From the NCBI GenBank assembly GCA_013177895.1, contig JABLXV010000029.1, forward strand, positions 1 to 54,905: a DNA stretch of 54,905 bases, written 5' to 3'. Below the pieces are notes generated by a model that worked only from the letters and a program-made list of their open reading frames with translations, made no database searches and had not been told where the DNA came from. Of the stretch, positions 24,188 to 33,055 are shown one piece after another; within the stretch, counting starts at the first letter, position 1; each line of letters starts with the position of its first letter. The stretch comes from Brevinematales bacterium (GTDB lineage: Bacteria; Spirochaetota; Brevinematia; Brevinematales; GWF1-51-8). The position numbers and the translations under genes are program-made.

Positions 24188-24655
24188 ATGGAAAACGATA
24201 TCATCGAAAACAGCGAAATAGAGAAGGGTAACGATTTACCTGTCGAAGCTCAGGCTGAAGAAGCCGCTGACGCTCCGATCGAAGCTGTGATGGCTGAAGC
24301 GGCTAAAGATGAGCCTGCTAAAATGGAAGCGATGAAGGCCGAGTCCGATGCGCCGTTCTCGGAAACCCCCGACGAAGTGGAAGTCGAAAGAGATTTCCGC
24401 AGAGGCGGCGGAGGTGGCGGCGGAGACAAGAAGAAATTTTTCTACACTAAGAAAGTATGTAAGTTCTGCACGAAGCAGATTGACGAAAAAAATATCGATT
24501 ATAAGAATATCGAACTGATGCGGAAGTTTGTGATGCCAAGCGGAAAGATTGTTCCCCGCCGTATCAATGGTAGCTGCGCGCGCCATCAGCGCCGTGTCTC
24601 CGAGGAGATCAAGAAGGCAAGAATAATTGCATTATTGCCGTTCTTAGACCGCTAA
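24188..24655 (+). CDS. rpsR: Ribosomal protein bS18 with long acidic N-terminal extension
   Basis: The C-terminal 78 residues are a normal bS18: 'KVCKFC' (cysteines 91 and 94), 'IDYKNIELMRKFVMPSGKIVPRRINGSCARHQRRV' and 'ARIIALLPF', with a second Cys-His pair that would complete a zinc ribbon. Before it lies an extension of about 75 residues, very rich in Glu, Asp and Ala, ending in a run of seven glycines. Usual bS18 is 75-90 residues in total. The start at 24188 has the only good ribosome-binding site (AAAGGAGA), so the extension appears to be genuinely translated. bS18 with bS6 binds the 16S central domain and probably the rpsF leader. Confidence 0.93.
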   Translation: MENDIIENSEIEKGNDLPVEAQAEEAADAPIEAVMAEAAKDEPAKMEAMKAESDAPFSETPDEVEVERDFRRGGGGGGGDKKKFFYTKKVCKFCTKQIDEKNIDYKNIELMRKFVMPSGKIVPRRINGSCARHQRRVSEEIKKARIIALLPFLDR

Positions 24656-25540
24656 ATGGAATTTTCGTTCGGGTTTGTTATAACCACATTAGCGGGATGG
24701 GGGCTTTACACTGCCGGTAAGCATTTGCTCGGCGTAGTAAAGAAATCCCATATAGCGCAATGGATCGCGGGAATACTATCCGCGGGATTGTTGTTTTTCT
24801 TTCCGGCGGCGGGCGCGGTCGTAGTAATATTTCTCTCGATGCCGTTGTGGATAGAAAAGCTCGCGCTATTCCGCAGGTTTGACGGGCTGGTGTATCAAGT
24901 CCCGTTTCTGGTAATCATGCTCATGTTTTCGGTGTTTTACATCCCGGAGACGTCGCGGATTTGGTATGCGGCGGATAACGCGATTACAGGGATACTCAGT
25001 TCGTTCAGTCTACTGGACGGATACGGGTTTATAGATGTTTATTATGTACTCAGGTTTTTCAGGAATATATACCCCGCGCTCTTTGCGTTTATCCTGTTTC
25101 TCGCTTATTATGCCGGGACGGAAGGCGGAAAGTACCGGCATGGTTTATGGTATCGCTACTTGCGGAAGTTCGATCACCGTCAGGTATGGCCTGTCCTGGG
25201 ATTGCTTGCAATGCTGGGGGGCGGATATATCCTGATGTTTTCGCTGAATGAGATCAACCCGGTGATGAATGATATCGGAATATGGATGTTTAACACATCG
25301 TTGTTTTTCGCGATGCCGTACATCCTCTACGGATGTCTGACGCTGATCTACGGATTACGGCGGGCGGGCGTACCGGGGATGATCAGCCTGATGGGGTTAT
25401 TTCTCCTGTTTCTCATATCGGGGCCTGTTTTTATATTTACCCTGATATTTCTCATGGGGATTGGTATTTCGGATATTTGGATGAATTATCACGCGAGATT
25501 ATCGCATAAAAAAAAGGAAAATGAACGGAGGCTTCCATGA
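24656..25540 (+). CDS. DUF2232 (YybS-like) membrane protein
   Basis: The 294-residue protein has about eight hydrophobic helices and the C-terminal pattern of YybS-type DUF2232 proteins: a '[22 protein letters not shown]' segment, a long hydrophobic helix, then '[10 protein letters not shown]' at the end. In many bacteria a DUF2232 gene lies next to rplI, as here. The biochemical role is unknown. Its start abuts the rpsR stop and its end overlaps the rplI start (ATGA), so it is translationally coupled to both. Confidence 0.75.
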   Translation: MEFSFGFVITTLAGWGLYTAGKHLLGVVKKSHIAQWIAGILSAGLLFFFPAAGAVVVIFLSMPLWIEKLALFRRFDGLVYQVPFLVIMLMFSVFYIPETSRIWYAADNAITGILSSFSLLDGYGFIDVYYVLRFFRNIYPALFAFILFLAYYAGTEGGKYRHGLWYRYLRKFDHRQVWPVLGLLAMLGGGYILMFSLNEINPVMNDIGIWMFNTSLFFAMPYILYGCLTLIYGLRRAGVPGMISLMGLFLLFLISGPVFIFTLIFLMGIGISDIWMNYHARLSHKKKENERRLP

Positions 25541-25980
25541 AGGTTATACTTTTAGAGAATGTCGTGGGGCTTGGCAGAGCCGGAGATATAAAGAATGTTC
25601 GTGACGGATACGCGAGAAACTACCTTTTACCGACGAGAAGCGCGGAACTCGCCACCAAAAAGACGGAAGAAGTGATTCTCAAGATGAGGGAAAAACTCGC
25701 GAAGAAAGCCGCGGCGATGTTCGAAACCGCCAAACAGCAGAAAGATGCATTGGAACTGGTTACTCTCGAAATCAAAGCGAAGGCCGGCGAAGAGGAAAAA
25801 CTTTTCGGTTCCGTCACCGGCGCGCAGATTGCCGACGCCCTGAAAGAACAGGGTTATGATGTGGATAAGAAAAAACTCGTCATGGAGCACATCAAGACTT
25901 TGGGCGAGCATACGATTAAAATCAAGCTTGACGAAGGTGTAACTGCTATTGTTAAAGTGAATGTTGTTAAGGAATCATAA
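25537..25980 (+). CDS. rplI: Ribosomal protein bL9
   Basis: bL9 binds domain V of 23S rRNA and influences reading-frame maintenance. The 147-residue protein has the N-terminal signature '[21 protein letters not shown]' (split: [14 protein letters not shown]), followed by 'GYARNYLLP', the long connecting helix at about 40-75, and a C-terminal domain with '[15 protein letters not shown]'. It follows the family layout exactly. ATG at 25537 overlaps the previous stop; dnaB follows after 24 bases. Confidence 0.96.
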   Translation: MKVILLENVVGLGRAGDIKNVRDGYARNYLLPTRSAELATKKTEEVILKMREKLAKKAAAMFETAKQQKDALELVTLEIKAKAGEEEKLFGSVTGAQIADALKEQGYDVDKKKLVMEHIKTLGEHTIKIKLDEGVTAIVKVNVVKES

Positions 25981-26004
25981 AAAACAAGGATTACGGTAGG
26001 ATTT

Positions 26005-27399
26005 ATGCCGTCCGACGACCTGTTAAAACGAGTCCCGCCGCATAACCTTGAGGCGGAAGCCGCTTGCCTCGGGGCTATGATGATGAACAGCTATGCTGTC
26101 GATACGGTTCTGCAAATCCTGTCAGATGAGGATTTTTTCGATATTAAAAACCAGATTATTTTCCGGGCTATCTCTTCCCTGAGGGATAAGAGTGTTCCGG
26201 TGGATATAGTCAGCGTATCGGAGTACCTCGGCTCGAAGGGCGAACTGGAGGGTATCGGCGGAAGCGCTTATCTCTCGCGTGTGGTCGAGGGCGTTCCCGC
26301 CGCGACCAATGTCTCCTACTACGGGAAAATCGTCCTCGATAAAGCCGTACTCCGCAATCTTATCAACACCTGTTCTAATATCATCGATAACGTATACGAA
26401 TATCAGACCGAGGTGGAGCGCGTCCTCGACGAGGCGGAAAGCTCCGTGTTCGAGGCGTCGAGCCGTAAGGTAAAATCCGACTTCGCGCAGTTGAAGGACG
26501 TGCTGGCGGATACCCTCAAGGCTATCGACAAACGGAAGGGGATGGGCTTATATACCGGACTCCCGACCGGGTTCAATAAATTCGACGAATTGACAAGCGG
26601 CCTGCAGGAAAGCGACCTGATCGTGATCGCGGCCAGGCCTTCGATGGGTAAGACCGCGCTCGCGCTGAATATGGCGGTCAATATCTGCCGGCAATTCCCC
26701 GATCTGGGCGTGTTGTTTTTCTCACTCGAAATGTCCACTCAGGAACTGACGATGCGTATTCTTTCGACCGAATCCCGTCTCGAGATCGGAAAGCTCCGAA
26801 GCGGACGGGTGCATCAGTCCGACTGGAAGGGTATTCTCGAAGCGGCGGCGATGCTCGAAAAATGCCGTCTCCTGATCGACGATACACCCGCTGTCTCGGT
26901 GAATGAGCTTCGTTCCAAGGCGCGCCGCGCTATCCGTAAATATAACCTCAAGCTGATTGTGATCGATCACCTCCAGATTGTAACCGCGGGCGATCCGAGC
27001 AAACCGTCGTATAACCGTGTACAGGAAATGTCGTTTATTACCCGCAGTCTCAAGGCGCTCGCGAAGGAACTGAAAATCCCAGTGCTCGCGCTTTCGCAGT
27101 TGTCCCGCGCGTCGGAAAAACGCGGCGATAAGGATAAACGCCCGATTCTGTCCGATCTGCGCGATTCGGGTACGATCGAGCAGGACGCGGACGTCATCGC
27201 ATTCCTGCATCGCGAGGAATACTATAATAAAGATACCGAAGATAAGGGGCTTGCCGAATTGATTATTTCCAAGCAGAGGAACGGCCCTATCGGTATGACG
27301 AAACTTGGATTCAAAGCCGATTCCGTATGGTTCTATGACCCCGAAATGCATCGCGGCGATCAGGAGTACCAGGCCGAGGCGATGTCGAAGGATTTTTAG
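26005..27399 (+). CDS. dnaB: Replicative DNA helicase DnaB
   Basis: DnaB is the hexameric helicase that unwinds DNA at the fork. The 464-residue product has the N-terminal primase-binding domain ('PPHNLEAEAACLGAMMM', about 10-26), the linker and the RecA-type motor: Walker A 'ARPSMGKTALALN' (about 211-223), 'FFSLEMS', 'IVIDHLQIV', 'ALSQLSRASEKRGDKRP'-like segment and the 'LRDSGTIEQDADVI' arginine-finger region. There is no intein. The gene closes the rpsF operon; an mla-type operon follows 9 bases later and may be read through. Confidence 0.96.
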   Translation: MPSDDLLKRVPPHNLEAEAACLGAMMMNSYAVDTVLQILSDEDFFDIKNQIIFRAISSLRDKSVPVDIVSVSEYLGSKGELEGIGGSAYLSRVVEGVPAATNVSYYGKIVLDKAVLRNLINTCSNIIDNVYEYQTEVERVLDEAESSVFEASSRKVKSDFAQLKDVLADTLKAIDKRKGMGLYTGLPTGFNKFDELTSGLQESDLIVIAARPSMGKTALALNMAVNICRQFPDLGVLFFSLEMSTQELTMRILSTESRLEIGKLRSGRVHQSDWKGILEAAAMLEKCRLLIDDTPAVSVNELRSKARRAIRKYNLKLIVIDHLQIVTAGDPSKPSYNRVQEMSFITRSLKALAKELKIPVLALSQLSRASEKRGDKDKRPILSDLRDSGTIEQDADVIAFLHREEYYNKDTEDKGLAELIISKQRNGPIGMTKLGFKADSVWFYDPEMHRGDQEYQAEAMSKDF

Positions 27400-27408
27400 G
27401 GAGGGTGT

Positions 27409-28173
27409 GTGCTTAAAAAGTTAAAAGATTTTTTTATCGAGCTGGGACATTTTTTTTCTTTTTTTATCGAAGCGCTTAGGGAATTTCCCAGTAATATTCG
27501 TCACCCCATAGAAATAATAAAAAATATCTGGTCGGTCGGGGTGATGTCTATCCCGATTATTGTCGCCACATCGTTCTGTGTCGGCTTGATTCTCGGGATG
27601 CAGCTCGGTAACGGGATGGAAAGAATTATCGCCGGAACCGCCCAGTATATGAGTGGAGCGCTGGCGGTATCCACTGTTCTGGAACTCGGCCCCATCTTTT
27701 CGGCGCTGATACTGGTCAGCCGGGTATGCTCGTCCGTGACCGCTCAGATCGGAACGATGAAAGTCACCGAGCAGATCGACGCGTTACGTACATTGTCGGT
27801 CAACCCCATCGGGTATCTGGTTACTCCCCGTATCATCGCCGGAATGATTTCCCTGCCGATATTAGGATCTATGTCCATTCTCGCGACTATGTTCGGCGGG
27901 TGGATCATGCTGGGTTCGGTGCATGGGGTCGATACTACGACCTACCTGATGTGGTCGCAGCTTTTCCTGAAGGTACGTTACGTATGGGAGTCGATCACGA
28001 AGATGACGGTACTCGGCGGAATGCTTCTCGCGGTGAGCACCTATCACGGGTTTTATACGTCGGGCGGCGCGGTCGGAGTAGGGAACTCTACTATTAAATC
28101 GGTTGTCACGAGCAGCTTCCTTGTAATCCTGATCGATTATGTGATGAGCTCGATATTTTCATATATTAAATAA
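27409..28173 (+). CDS. mlaE: MlaE-type phospholipid transporter permease
   Basis: The 254-residue protein is the permease of an MCE (Mla) lipid ABC transporter. It shows the MlaE hallmarks: five or six hydrophobic segments, 'FCVGLILGMQLGNG', 'ELGPIFSALILVSRVCSSVTAQIGTMKVTEQIDALRTL', 'PRIIAGMISLPIL' and 'GGAVGVGNSTIKSVV'. Transport of phospholipids between inner and outer membrane is known for the family. It starts at GTG 27409 after GGGAGG, 9 bases downstream of dnaB, and is followed by the ATPase and the MCE protein. Confidence 0.9.
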   Translation: MLKKLKDFFIELGHFFSFFIEALREFPSNIRHPIEIIKNIWSVGVMSIPIIVATSFCVGLILGMQLGNGMERIIAGTAQYMSGALAVSTVLELGPIFSALILVSRVCSSVTAQIGTMKVTEQIDALRTLSVNPIGYLVTPRIIAGMISLPILGSMSILATMFGGWIMLGSVHGVDTTTYLMWSQLFLKVRYVWESITKMTVLGGMLLAVSTYHGFYTSGGAVGVGNSTIKSVVTSSFLVILIDYVMSSIFSYIK

Positions 28174-28184
28174 GGACGGCGGAA

Positions 28185-29015
28185 TTGAGTACGAAAACGG
28201 CAAAGAAGCCGATAGTCGAACTTTACGGGATTAAAAAAAGCCTCGGCGGGAAAGTAATTCTCGACGGTATCGACCTCACGATATACGAGGGCGAGACGTT
28301 TGTCATCATCGGACAGAGCGGCGTCGGAAAAAGCGTAACCCTGAAAATCATCATCGGCCTCATGGATCCCGACGAGGGCGAAGTGTATATCATGGGCGAG
28401 AATATGACGAACGCGACCGAGAATCAATGGACGGAGAAGCGCAAGCATTTCGGGATGCTGTTCCAGGGCGGCGCGTTGTTCGATTCGCTGACGGTCGGCC
28501 AGAATATACTGTTTTCTCTGGATCATATCCGGCATGAATTGACCGAAGAGGAAAAAATCGATAAAATATTGCACTCGCTGGAAATAGTAGGGCTTCCCGA
28601 TACCGAGGACATTATGCCGGCGGAACTTTCCGGGGGTATGATGAAACGCGTCGCGCTCGCGAGGGCGATTGTGGCATCCCCGGAGATTGTACTGTTCGAC
28701 GAACCGACTACGGGTCTCGATCCGATTATGACCGCCAATATCAACGAATTGATCGTATCGGTCAAAGAGAAGATAAAGACCACCTATATTGTGGTGACGC
28801 ACGATATAAAGAGCGCTAAATATGTTTCCGACAGGATCGGAATGGTGTATAAGGGTAAACTGGTGTTTCTCGGTACTGCGAAGGAGCTCGAGAATTCGAA
28901 GGATCCGCTGATCAGGCAGTTTATCGAGGGTAATTCACAGGGGCCGATCACGGAAGAATATATGCAGGCGATAGAAAGAATTAAGCGGCATGAAACAGCC
29001 GCGAAAAATCGATAG
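28185..29015 (+). CDS. mlaF: MlaF-type ABC transporter ATPase
   Basis: The 276-residue ATPase energises the MCE transporter. Walker A 'GQSGVGKS' lies near residues 44-51, the Q-loop in 'MLFQGGALFDSLTV', the signature 'LSGGMMKRVALARA', Walker B 'IVLFDEPTTGLDP' and the H-loop in 'VVTHDI'. The 'GALFDSLTV' block after the Q-loop and the signature with MMKR are characteristic of MlaF/Ttg2A ATPases. It starts at TTG 28185 with GGCGG nearby. A short C-terminal extension of about 25 residues follows the core. Confidence 0.92.
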   Translation: MSTKTAKKPIVELYGIKKSLGGKVILDGIDLTIYEGETFVIIGQSGVGKSVTLKIIIGLMDPDEGEVYIMGENMTNATENQWTEKRKHFGMLFQGGALFDSLTVGQNILFSLDHIRHELTEEEKIDKILHSLEIVGLPDTEDIMPAELSGGMMKRVALARAIVASPEIVLFDEPTTGLDPIMTANINELIVSVKEKIKTTYIVVTHDIKSAKYVSDRIGMVYKGKLVFLGTAKELENSKDPLIRQFIEGNSQGPITEEYMQAIERIKRHETAAKNR

Positions 29016-29026
29016 CGAGGAAAAAA

Positions 29027-29947
29027 GTGCAGAAAAAAGAAAAAATCAATTTTGTAGGGATAGGGATATTCATCTTTATGGGAATCGTCCTATTTGGCTT
29101 TATCATCTTTTTTGCCGGGAAATACGGGTACAAGATCGGCGGCGGGTACAAACTGAATATTATCTATAAGTTTGTCAATAACCTTTCACCCGGCCAGAAA
29201 GTATCGATTGCCGGCGGTATGGAGATCGGGAGTGTGGACGATATCCGTCTGGAAGGCGATCACCTGGTCGCGTCCATCAAGATCGAAGGAAAGTATAAGA
29301 TAAACCGAGAGGCGACATTCCATATCTTTTCCACCAGTCTCGTGGGGATGCAGTATATCAATATCAACGGGTATAACCCGGATTCGACCGATTTTTATTT
29401 GCCCGACGAGTATATACGCGGTAACGATCCGTTTGAAATGTCCAGTCTGATGGAGATGTTCGGTAACGCTTTGGGGAGCTCGATGACGTCCACTAACGGG
29501 CAGGACGTGCTGAGCAAGATCGGGAAAATGTTTCAGGATACCGGCGAACTGATCGCGTCATTGAACGATATAGTACGCAATAGCCAGAAGAATGTGGAAT
29601 CGACGCTGAAAAATCTCGATATCGCGATGGCGTCTACTGCCAATGTGATGAAGAAACTCGAGAATACGACTGAAAAACTCAACGAGCTTACCGTGAAAAT
29701 CTCCGATGCGGTCGGCGCTGTTGACAAGGATAAAGTCAGCGCGATCGTGGGTAATCTCAACTCGGCGGTGAATGACCTCAAGAATTTTAGTACGACCCTG
29801 AATGATATGACTAAGGATAAGACCGGGGCGTTGTCGCTTCTGAAAGATAAAGAAGTTACGGAGAAACTGAAAAGCATGATCATCAACCTCGAGCAATTCA
29901 GTAAAATCCTAAAAGATAATCCCAACGCGATTATCTTCGGGAAGTAG
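29027..29947 (+). CDS. mlaD: MCE-domain (MlaD-type) lipid-binding protein
   Basis: This 306-residue protein has an N-terminal membrane anchor (about 9-29) and one MCE domain (about 38-125) with 'NLSPGQKVSIAGGMEIGSVDDIRL' and 'STSLVGMQYININ'. The long C-terminal part (about 160-300) is helical, with heptad-like Asn/Leu/Val pattern, likely a coiled coil that may form a tube or barrel extension. Such proteins bind lipid as hexamers in the periplasm. It starts at GTG 29027 as the third gene of mlaE-mlaF-mlaD. MlaB and MlaC partners are not present here. Confidence 0.88.
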   Translation: MQKKEKINFVGIGIFIFMGIVLFGFIIFFAGKYGYKIGGGYKLNIIYKFVNNLSPGQKVSIAGGMEIGSVDDIRLEGDHLVASIKIEGKYKINREATFHIFSTSLVGMQYININGYNPDSTDFYLPDEYIRGNDPFEMSSLMEMFGNALGSSMTSTNGQDVLSKIGKMFQDTGELIASLNDIVRNSQKNVESTLKNLDIAMASTANVMKKLENTTEKLNELTVKISDAVGAVDKDKVSAIVGNLNSAVNDLKNFSTTLNDMTKDKTGALSLLKDKEVTEKLKSMIINLEQFSKILKDNPNAIIFGK

Positions 29948-29959
29948 GCTGATTAGCGG

Positions 29960-30658
29960 ATGATACCGTTACGGGAGTACGCAGGGTCTCAGAAATTTCC
30001 CGCGGTTAATTACGGAATTATCGCCCTGACGGTGATCGTATTCCTGCTGGAGTTGACCGGCGGGTTTTCTCAGGAGATTTTCGCCCGATACGGAGTCGTA
30101 CCGTCTTTAATAGGTGGCGCGTTCTTCGCCGAATGTTTTCGCTTTGTTACCTCGATATTCATTCATGCCGATATTTGGCATATCGCGGGAAATCTCCTTT
30201 TCCTGTGGGTGTTCGGGGAGCATATCGAGGAATTCCTCGGGCATGGCAGATACCTGCTGTTTTTCCTTACCGCGGGTATCGCGGGGGGACTTTTACATAG
30301 TCTGATTTATCCCTATTCGGCGATACCGTTGATAGGGGCGAGCGGGGCGATTTCCGGGGTTATGGCGCTTTATATGCTCTATTTCCCGAAGATGAAGATT
30401 ACCGTTCTGTTATTATTTGTTTTTTTAGTAAGGATACCCGCGATTGCGTTTATCTCCATCTGGATAGTATTCCAGATATGGAACGGGTGGATGTCTTTAC
30501 GGATGCCGGAAATCGGCGGTACCGCATACCTCGCGCATATCGGGGGGATCGCATACGGGTTTATATTTGCGGTCTTCTGGGGAAATAAAATCCGTAAGCA
30601 ATGGTTAAAAAGAATGGCAAGGAAAGCTAAAAATAGAAATGTAAGGAGCGCTGTATGA
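29960..30658 (+). CDS. Rhomboid-family intramembrane serine protease
   Basis: The 232-residue protein has six hydrophobic helices and the rhomboid active site: 'HIAGN' (His 74, Asn 78, oxyanion side), 'GASGAISG' with the nucleophile Ser 128, and His 193 in 'AHIGGIAYG'. Rhomboids cleave membrane proteins within or near the lipid bilayer. The gene lies 12 bases after mlaD, and its stop overlaps the start of the following aminotransferase gene (ATGA). Natural substrates are unknown. Confidence 0.93.
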   Translation: MIPLREYAGSQKFPAVNYGIIALTVIVFLLELTGGFSQEIFARYGVVPSLIGGAFFAECFRFVTSIFIHADIWHIAGNLLFLWVFGEHIEEFLGHGRYLLFFLTAGIAGGLLHSLIYPYSAIPLIGASGAISGVMALYMLYFPKMKITVLLLFVFLVRIPAIAFISIWIVFQIWNGWMSLRMPEIGGTAYLAHIGGIAYGFIFAVFWGNKIRKQWLKRMARKAKNRNVRSAV

Positions 30659-31752
30659 ATTTTATCGATTTAAAGCGTCAGTATCATGAATACAAGACGG
30701 AGATCGACAAGAAGATCGCCGACGTTATAGATAATACCCGTTTCATCATGGGTAAAGAACTGAAGGATTTGGAGGCCGAGCTTGCGGCGTATGTCGGAGC
30801 GAAGCACGGTATCGGGGTAGCATCCGGTACGGACGCCCTTCTCGTACCGCTCGCGTCTTATGGCGTAGGCCCCGGCGACGAGGTAATTACCACCCCGTTC
30901 ACGTTTATCGCCACTGTCGAGGTGATATCGTTCCTCGGCGCGACCCCTGTGTTTGTGGACATCGACCCCGACGATTACAATATCGATATATCTAAGATAG
31001 AGTCGAAGATCACGAAAAAGACGAAGGGCATTATCCCCGTCTCGTTGTACGGCCAGACGCCCGACCTCGATAAAATCAACGCGATCGCTAAGAAGCACGG
31101 GATATTCGTGCTCGAGGACGGCGCGCAATCGTTCGGCGCAATCTACAAGGGTAAAAAATCCTGCGGGCTTACCGACGTCGCGGGGACGTCGTTCTATCCG
31201 TCGAAACCGTTGGGATGCTACGGCGACGGCGGCATGATCTTCACTAGTGACGACGCGCTTGCGGAAAAGATGCGCATGATCATGAATCACGGTTCCTCCC
31301 AGAATTATGTACATAAATATGTGGGCATCAACGCGCGTATGGATACGGTACAGGCGGCGGTACTGCTCGCAAAGTTCGCGCATTTCGAGAATGAGTGCGA
31401 TACCCGGATGCGGCTCGGCGCGCGTTATACGGAACTCCTTTCCGGCGGTAAGGTGATTACTCCTAAAGTATCCTCCACTACCGGCAGGCATGTTTACGCG
31501 CAGTATTCGATACGGGTGAAAAACCGCGACGGGCTTAAAGAAGCCTTAGCGAAGGACTCGATCCCGACCGCGGTGCATTACCCGAAACCTATTCATCTTC
31601 AGGAGGCGTACCAGAGTCTCGGGCATCAGGCGGGAGATTTCCCGGTGAGCGAACAGGTGTCCAACGAAATTATCTCACTGCCGATGCACCCGTTCCTGAC
31701 CGACGACGAGCAGAAATTGGTCGCCGGGAAAATTTTAGGGGCTGTTTCATAA
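30655..31752 (+). CDS. DegT/DnrJ/EryC1-family sugar aminotransferase
   Basis: These PLP enzymes transfer an amino group to keto-sugar nucleotides in surface polysaccharide or amino-sugar synthesis. The 365-residue protein shows 'IGVASGTDALLVPL' (about 53-66), 'ITTPFTFIATVEVI', 'LEDGAQSFGA' (Asp 155 against the pyridine nitrogen) and 'SFYPSKPLGCYGDGG' with the PLP lysine at 184. C-terminal 'SLPMHPFLTDDEQ' is also typical. No other sugar-nucleotide genes lie next to it, so the product sugar is open. It is coupled to the rhomboid gene by a 4-base overlap. Confidence 0.92.
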   Translation: MNFIDLKRQYHEYKTEIDKKIADVIDNTRFIMGKELKDLEAELAAYVGAKHGIGVASGTDALLVPLASYGVGPGDEVITTPFTFIATVEVISFLGATPVFVDIDPDDYNIDISKIESKITKKTKGIIPVSLYGQTPDLDKINAIAKKHGIFVLEDGAQSFGAIYKGKKSCGLTDVAGTSFYPSKPLGCYGDGGMIFTSDDALAEKMRMIMNHGSSQNYVHKYVGINARMDTVQAAVLLAKFAHFENECDTRMRLGARYTELLSGGKVITPKVSSTTGRHVYAQYSIRVKNRDGLKEALAKDSIPTAVHYPKPIHLQEAYQSLGHQAGDFPVSEQVSNEIISLPMHPFLTDDEQKLVAGKILGAVS

Positions 31753-31763
31753 ACGCGAGTAAT

Positions 31764-31792
31764 TTGATTAAACCCGCATTTCATTGTATGAT
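31764..31792 (+). promoter_or_regulatory. Promoter (TTGATT-17-TATGAT)
   Basis: TTGATT 31764-31769 and TATGAT 31787-31792, 17-base spacer, upstream of the two CNNM/CorC-type genes. Confidence 0.5.
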
Positions 31793-31805
31793 ATTTGCGG
31801 AGGAG

Positions 31806-31823
31806 ATGGCGTCTAAAAAATGA
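31806..31823 (+). other. Five-codon leader minigene overlapping the next start codon
   Basis: Immediately after a strong ribosome-binding site (GGAGGAG) a frame reads ATG GCG TCT AAA AAA TGA (MASKK). Its TGA overlaps the ATG of the CNNM-type gene at 31820 (ATGA). That gene has no other site at normal distance, so its translation may depend on re-initiation after this minigene. Alternatively the site acts directly at an unusual distance of about 16 bases. Confidence 0.35.
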
Positions 31824-33055
31824 AGACTGAAGAAATAATATCGCTGATACTGATAGTTGTACTTCTAATACTCTCCGCGTTTTTTTCTTCCACCGAAACA
31901 GCGCTCTTTTCGCTCGATGCGATTCAGCTTCGGAAAATGCGGCGGAATCGCGGATTTAAACGCATAAAACAATTGTTAGGAGAAAGTTCCACCCTTCTGA
32001 TTACCCTTCTTTTAGGGAATACGATGGTGAATGTCGCTTTGTCGTCGCTGATGGAAGAACAGATTAAGGTCGATAACTATGTTATTCAGACTGTTATCGT
32101 CACGGCGATACTGCTATTTATCGGCGAGATTTCCCCGAAAGCGGTCGCGATCAATTTTAAAGAGCCGGTCGCCGTATTCAATTCGCGTCTCATATACCCG
32201 TTATTTTTAATTCTCAAACCGATTACCCGTCCTATTACCGCGCTGTCCCATCTTATCCTGAAGGGGCTGGATAAATTCGTACCGGACGACGATTCGAAGG
32301 ATGAGGATCATCTCGCGGCGCTTCTGAGCATGGTCTCGAAGGAGGCGTTTTTAGCCGACGAGGAAAAGAAGCTGGTAGAAAGCGTATTGAAATTCACTCA
32401 GAAGAACGTAGAAAATATTATGACGCCGCGAAACAGTCTTATATCGGTGAACGAGAACTCGCCTGTAAAAAAGGCCATCGATATCCTGCATTCCGGCAAG
32501 CATTCGAAAATCCCGGTCTATTCGAAGACGGACGATAATATTATCGGGGTCATCGGCCTGTCTCATGTTTTTCCTTATTTATTTAAAATCTCGTTCATCA
32601 ACGTCCTTCTTGTGCAGGAAATAATGGAGCCGATGTACTTTGTCCCGCCGACAAAAAAACTCTCCGAGATGCTGGAGGATTTCCAGACAAGGAATATCCA
32701 GATGGCGACTGTTGTCGACGAGTACGGGAGCGCCCTCGGGATAGTGACTATCGCCGACGTGCTTGGGGAAATCGCCGGGGAAATTATCGATGAAAGTTTC
32801 GATATTCAGAGAAAGGTTCTGCCGATATCGCAGAAGCGTTTTCTTGTCGCGGGGGATATTTCTATAGACGATTTTAACGAATACTTCGGGACAAGGATTT
32901 CCAGCGAGGAGTTCGACTCGCTCGCGGGTTATCTGATCGAGATCGCGGGAGACCTTCCGCCCGCAGGGTACTCCGCCGAGATTGAAAAACTGAACGTTAC
33001 CGTACGCGACCGTTCCAAGAACCGTATCGACAAGTTCATTGTGGAGAAGCAGTAA
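31820..33055 (+). CDS. CNNM/CorC-type membrane protein with CBS domains (copy 1)
   Basis: The 411-residue protein has a DUF21 (CNNM) membrane domain of three to four helices at about 1-150 ('FFSSTETALFSLDAIQLRKM', 'LLGNTMVNVALSSL'), a CBS pair at about 195-310 ('NIMTPRNSLISVNENSPVKKAIDIL', 'ATVVDEYGSALGIVTIADVLGEIAGEI') and a C-terminal CorC_HlyC domain ('GDISIDDFNEYF', 'TVRDRSKNRIDKFIV'). The family is linked to magnesium or sodium/magnesium transport and was formerly annotated as hemolysin. A paralogue follows with a one-base overlap. Confidence 0.9.
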   Translation: MKTEEIISLILIVVLLILSAFFSSTETALFSLDAIQLRKMRRNRGFKRIKQLLGESSTLLITLLLGNTMVNVALSSLMEEQIKVDNYVIQTVIVTAILLFIGEISPKAVAINFKEPVAVFNSRLIYPLFLILKPITRPITALSHLILKGLDKFVPDDDSKDEDHLAALLSMVSKEAFLADEEKKLVESVLKFTQKNVENIMTPRNSLISVNENSPVKKAIDILHSGKHSKIPVYSKTDDNIIGVIGLSHVFPYLFKISFINVLLVQEIMEPMYFVPPTKKLSEMLEDFQTRNIQMATVVDEYGSALGIVTIADVLGEIAGEIIDESFDIQRKVLPISQKRFLVAGDISIDDFNEYFGTRISSEEFDSLAGYLIEIAGDLPPAGYSAEIEKLNVTVRDRSKNRIDKFIVEKQ

